The translations under genes and the position numbers were made by a program. 6,775 bases of DNA from Neisseria sicca 4320. GTDB lineage: Bacteria > Pseudomonadota > Gammaproteobacteria > Burkholderiales > Neisseriaceae. Below, piece after piece: positions 4,862 through 6,775 of the stretch. The first letter of the stretch is position 1. The number at the start of each line of letters is the position of its first letter. The stretch spans positions 1 to 6,775 of the forward strand of contig NZ_AEPF01000161.1 of the NCBI RefSeq assembly GCF_000193735.1, read 5' to 3'. A model generated the notes under the pieces. It saw only the letters and a program-made list of their open reading frames with translations. It ran no database searches and was not told where the DNA came from.

Positions 4862-5668
4862 ATGAAAAAAACCGCATTGTTCATCGCATCCGCGCTTCTG
4901 TTCAGCACAGCTGCCCAAGCACACCGCGTCTGGGTCGAAACCGCCCATACGCACGGCGGCGAATATCTGCAAGCCGAATTGGGCTACGGCGAGTTCCCCG
5001 AACTCGAACCCATCGCAAAAGACCGCTTGCACATTTTCAGCAAACCCATGCAGCTCGTTACCGAAAAAGGCAAAGAAAATCTGATTCAAAAAGGGACGTT
5101 CAACTACCAATACCGCAGCAAACAGCCGGTTAAAGACGGCAGCTACCTCGTTATCGCCGAATACCAACCGACCTTTTGGTCTAAAAACAGCGCAGGTTGG
5201 AAACAGGCGAGCATCAAAGAAATGCCTGACGCCAGCTATTGCGAACAAACCCGAATGTTCGGTAAAAACATCGTCAACGTCGGACACGAAAGTGCAGACA
5301 CCGCCGTCATCACCAAGCAAGTCGGACAACATCTAGAAATCGTCCCGCTGAATAACTCCGCCAACGTCCACGTCGGCGAACGTTTCAAAGTCCGCGTCCT
5401 TTTCAACGGCGAGCCGCTGCCGAATGCCACCGTTACCGCCACATTTGACGGTTTCGACACCAGCGACCGCAGCAAAACCCACAAAACCGAAGCCCAAGCC
5501 TTCTCCGATACCACGGACGACAAAGGCGAAGTCAGCATCATCCCCCTGCGTCAAGGCTTCTGGAAAGCCAGCGTAGAACACAAAGCCGATTTCCCCGATC
5601 AAAGCGTGTGCCAAAAACAGGCGAACTACACCACCATGACCTTCCAAATCGGTCATACGCATCATTAA
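4862..5668 (+). CDS. Secreted DUF4198-family protein, likely zinc-regulated periplasmic metal-binding protein
   Basis: The 268-residue precursor has a clear Sec signal peptide (KK, hydrophobic core, AQA at 18-20), so the mature protein should be periplasmic and begin with His21. Its beginning HRVWVETAHTHGG fits the AHxxW start common in DUF4198, a family loosely linked to nickel/cobalt and other metal uptake. The family's central segment is present: EIVPLNNSANVHVGERFKVRVLFNG at 159-183, written here as IVPLNN then VGERFKVRVLFNGEPL. A beta-rich end with DDKGEVSIIPLRQGFWKA follows (about 219-236). Histidines cluster at the start (21, 29, 31) and at the end (GHTHH, 265, 267, 268). Cys127 and Cys250 are the only cysteines and may form a disulfide. 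The ATG at 4862 has TTGGAG (4851-4856) upstream; an in-frame ATG at 4811 lies inside the promoter and is rejected. It is a single-gene unit behind a candidate Zur operator. A zinc capture or delivery role is inferred; the biochemical function is unknown. Confidence 0.85.
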   Translation: MKKTALFIASALLFSTAAQAHRVWVETAHTHGGEYLQAELGYGEFPELEPIAKDRLHIFSKPMQLVTEKGKENLIQKGTFNYQYRSKQPVKDGSYLVIAEYQPTFWSKNSAGWKQASIKEMPDASYCEQTRMFGKNIVNVGHESADTAVITKQVGQHLEIVPLNNSANVHVGERFKVRVLFNGEPLPNATVTATFDGFDTSDRSKTHKTEAQAFSDTTDDKGEVSIIPLRQGFWKASVEHKADFPDQSVCQKQANYTTMTFQIGHTHH

Positions 5669-5679
5669 TATCCAATAAT

Positions 5680-5724
5680 AAAGGTCGTCTGAAAACCGTA
5701 TTGCAGGGTTTTCAGACGACCTTT
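5680..5724. terminator. Bidirectional DUS terminator between convergent genes
   Basis: An 18-bp perfect stem (5680-5697 with 5707-5724) encloses a 9-base loop. It contains perfect AGGTCGTCTGAA copies on plus (5682-5693) and minus (5711-5722). Arms end in AAA/TTT, so both strands get a short U-tract (CTTTCTCTTT on plus). It serves the DUF4198 gene from the left and rluE from the right. Confidence 0.85.
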
Positions 5725-5762
5725 CTCTTTATCAGCCAATCAATTTAATAGGCAGCCATTCA

Positions 5763-6329
5763 TCAAGGCTTATGCGGCGCAAACGTCCATTGACCAAGCT
5801 CTAAGCCCAAATCAAACAGGTTCAGACGACCTATCGCCACCCTGACCAAACGCAGACACGGAAAACCCGCCTTAGCCGTCATCCGCCTGACCTGACGGTT
5901 TTTGCCTTCCGAAATCCGAATTTCCACCCAAAAATCAGGCACGGATTTGCGCACGCGGATAGGCGGCACGCGCAGCCATAAAACATCCGCTTCACCTGCT
6001 TCCAACATGCGAACCTTTGCCGGACGCGTGACAAAATCCCCCAAATCCACCCCGCGCCGCAGCATATCCAGCTTCGCTTCTTCGGGCGAACCTTCCACCT
6101 GCGCCCAATAAGTTTTCTCCAGTTTAAACTTAGGATCCGCAATCCGCGCCTGCAAATGTCCGTTGTTCGTCAACAGCAGCAAACCTTCGCTGTCCGTATC
6201 CAAACGCCCCGCCGGATAAAAATCCGGCAGCGACACATAATCTTTCAAACACCCATACTTTTCATGCGCCGTAAACTGGCAAATCACGCCATAAGGCTTG
6301 TTTAATACAATCAAATCATTCATTTTCAT
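5763..6329 (-). CDS. rluE: 23S rRNA pseudouridine synthase RluE-like (RsuA family)
   Basis: RluE converts U2457 of 23S rRNA (E. coli numbering) to pseudouridine. The 188-residue protein has the RsuA/RluB/E/F catalytic domain and lacks the N-terminal S4 domain of RsuA, RluB and RluF, as RluE does. The catalytic aspartate is Asp44 in AGRLDTDSEGLLLLTNNG. An early LNKPYGV motif (9-15), the RluE-like PPIRVRKSVPDFW (122-134) and EGKNRQVRRMTAKAGFP (141-157) with its RQVRRMTA signature are all present. The start is uncertain among GTG 6332, ATG 6329 and ATG 6323; AGGA (complement of 6334-6337) is 4 and 10 bases from the two ATG codons. I took 6329. E. coli RluE is about 217 residues, so the N-terminus is shorter here. 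Residue 167-170 codons contain a DUS. The gene faces the DUF4198 gene and has its own promoter. Confidence 0.92.
   Translation of the reverse strand: MKMNDLIVLNKPYGVICQFTAHEKYGCLKDYVSLPDFYPAGRLDTDSEGLLLLTNNGHLQARIADPKFKLEKTYWAQVEGSPEEAKLDMLRRGVDLGDFVTRPAKVRMLEAGEADVLWLRVPPIRVRKSVPDFWVEIRISEGKNRQVRRMTAKAGFPCLRLVRVAIGRLNLFDLGLELGQWTFAPHKP
5821..5832 (-). repeat. DNA uptake sequence inside the rluE coding region
   Basis: A perfect AGGTCGTCTGAA on the coding strand of rluE. It is read in frame as (AT)A-GGT-CGT-CTG-AA(C) and encodes Gly-Arg-Leu-Asn near the C-terminus. It is the only DUS in the window within a protein-coding gene. Confidence 0.93.
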
Positions 6330-6351
6330 CACATCCTGAAACCAAGCATGA

Positions 6352-6381
6352 ATTGTACCAGCCGCCGCATACGAGTTACAA
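6352..6381 (-). promoter_or_regulatory. Candidate rluE promoter
   Basis: On the minus strand, TTGTAA (complement of 6376-6381, 4/6) and TACAAT (complement of 6352-6357, 5/6) are separated by 18 bases. The implied start is about 15 bases before the rluE start codon, leaving room only for the AGGA ribosome binding site. Confidence 0.5.
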
Positions 6382-6446
6382 TTTTACGTTTCTTTATATT
6401 TTATACAAATGATTTCATACGGTTAAAAAATACACTCAGGCTCGGC

Positions 6447-6475
6447 TTGACACGTCCGAGCCAAACCAGTATATT
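6447..6475 (+). promoter_or_regulatory. Promoter of the tRNA-Ser gene
   Basis: A perfect TTGACA (6447-6452) and TATATT (6470-6475, 5/6) are spaced by 17 bases. Transcription should start near 6482, about 7 bases before the mature tRNA 5' end. The -35 lies in the loop of a 7-bp inverted repeat, GGCTCGG (6439-6445) and CCGAGCC (6456-6462). Confidence 0.85.
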
Positions 6476-6488
6476 ACGCACTTCCTTA

Positions 6489-6581
6489 GGAGTAATGGCT
6501 GAGAGGCTGAAGGCACTTCCCTGCTAAGGAAGCATGTGGGGTCAACCTGCATCGAGGGTTCGAATCCCTCTTACTCCGCCA
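6489..6581 (+). tRNA. tRNA-Ser (anticodon GCU, reads AGC/AGU)
   Basis: A 93-base class II tRNA with CCA encoded. The acceptor stem GGAGTAA (6489-6495) pairs with TTACTCC (6571-6577), followed by G and CCA (6579-6581). The anticodon stem CTTCC (6516-6520) pairs with GGAAG (6528-6532) around loop CTGCTAA, with anticodon GCT at 6523-6525. The long variable arm (about 6533-6552) typical of tRNA-Ser is present. The T arm GAGGG-TTCGAAT-CCCTC spans 6554-6570. Discriminator G and the long arm support serine identity. It is a single-gene unit with its own promoter and terminator. Confidence 0.97.
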
Positions 6582-6587
6582 CCATAC

Positions 6588-6620
6588 GAAAACCCGCCGA
6601 TTATTCGGCGGGTTTTCTTT
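6588..6620 (+). terminator. Intrinsic terminator of tRNA-Ser
   Basis: A 13-bp perfect stem, GAAAACCCGCCGA (6588-6600) with TCGGCGGGTTTTC (6605-6617), closes a TTAT loop and ends in TTTTCTTT. It begins 6 bases after the tRNA CCA end. Confidence 0.92.
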
Positions 6621-6753
6621 ATTTACCTATGAAACAAAAAAGCAGTCATGTCCCCCCGTGCAATCAGGATTAAGAACAGCAACGGATAGCAAACAGCTCA
6701 TTATAACCGACTATCACTGCGGTAAACTCCTTGTCAGACCCGGTTTATATAAA

Positions 6754-6765
6754 AGGTCGTCTGAA
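6754..6765 (+). repeat. DNA uptake sequence at the right edge
   Basis: A perfect AGGTCGTCTGAA, 10 bases from the end of the window. Whether it has an inverted partner to the right cannot be seen. The stretch 6621-6753 before it holds no gene that I can support. Confidence 0.92.
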
Positions 6766-6775
6766 AAACCTGATT

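Noticed and set aside
6330..6332. GTG start for rluE
   Set aside because: It leaves no spacing from the AGGA ribosome binding site; the ATG at 6329 or 6323 is better placed.
6629..6673. Short open frame of 14 residues after the tRNA terminator
   Set aside because: No ribosome binding site, very short, and no family resemblance.
6699..6708. Possible Zur half site (ATAACC) near the right end
   Set aside because: The required left half is absent, with CAGCTC in its place.

Overview
The window is chromosomal DNA from a Neisseria species. The main evidence is the DNA uptake sequence (DUS): thirteen copies of the core GTCGTCTGAA plus one decayed copy. Most carry the 12-mer AGGTCGTCTGAA, the dialect I associate from memory with commensals of the N. 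mucosa/N. sicca type, rather than the ATGCCGTCTGAA of meningococcus and gonococcus. dRS3-type repeats at the left end, the dapA-bamC order and a Zur-type operator agree with this. The species cannot be named from the sequence alone.

Left part (1-2132): a NIME-like element bounded by dRS3 repeats (50-175) and a DUS hairpin precede three minus-strand genes. azlC (branched-chain amino acid export, large subunit) overlaps azlD (small subunit) by four bases in an ATGA junction. A DUS hairpin with a U-tract then separates them from rlmB (23S rRNA Gm2251 methyltransferase).

Middle (2133-4608): a 353-base divergent region carries one candidate promoter for azlCD and two for dapA. dapA (lysine and meso-diaminopimelate synthesis) is followed, after a tight DUS hairpin without a U-tract, by bamC (lipoprotein of the outer-membrane beta-barrel assembly machine). 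A strong intrinsic terminator ends bamC. dapA-bamC is the same neighbourhood as dapA-nlpB in E. coli.

Right part (4609-6775): a non-coding stretch ends in a second terminator that no gene explains. A secreted DUF4198 protein follows, whose promoter region contains a 14/15 match to the meningococcal Zur (zinc uptake regulator) operator. Its predicted mature form starts with histidine and ends in a histidine cluster, so a zinc-related periplasmic job is likely. It converges on rluE (23S rRNA pseudouridine synthase) across a symmetric DUS terminator. A complete tRNA-Ser(GCU) gene with its own promoter and terminator follows. The last ~160 bases hold only a DUS.

Most genes are core housekeeping functions (translation, cell wall, outer membrane). 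The least described element is the candidate Zur-controlled DUF4198 gene. I found no transposase, CRISPR array or phage gene.
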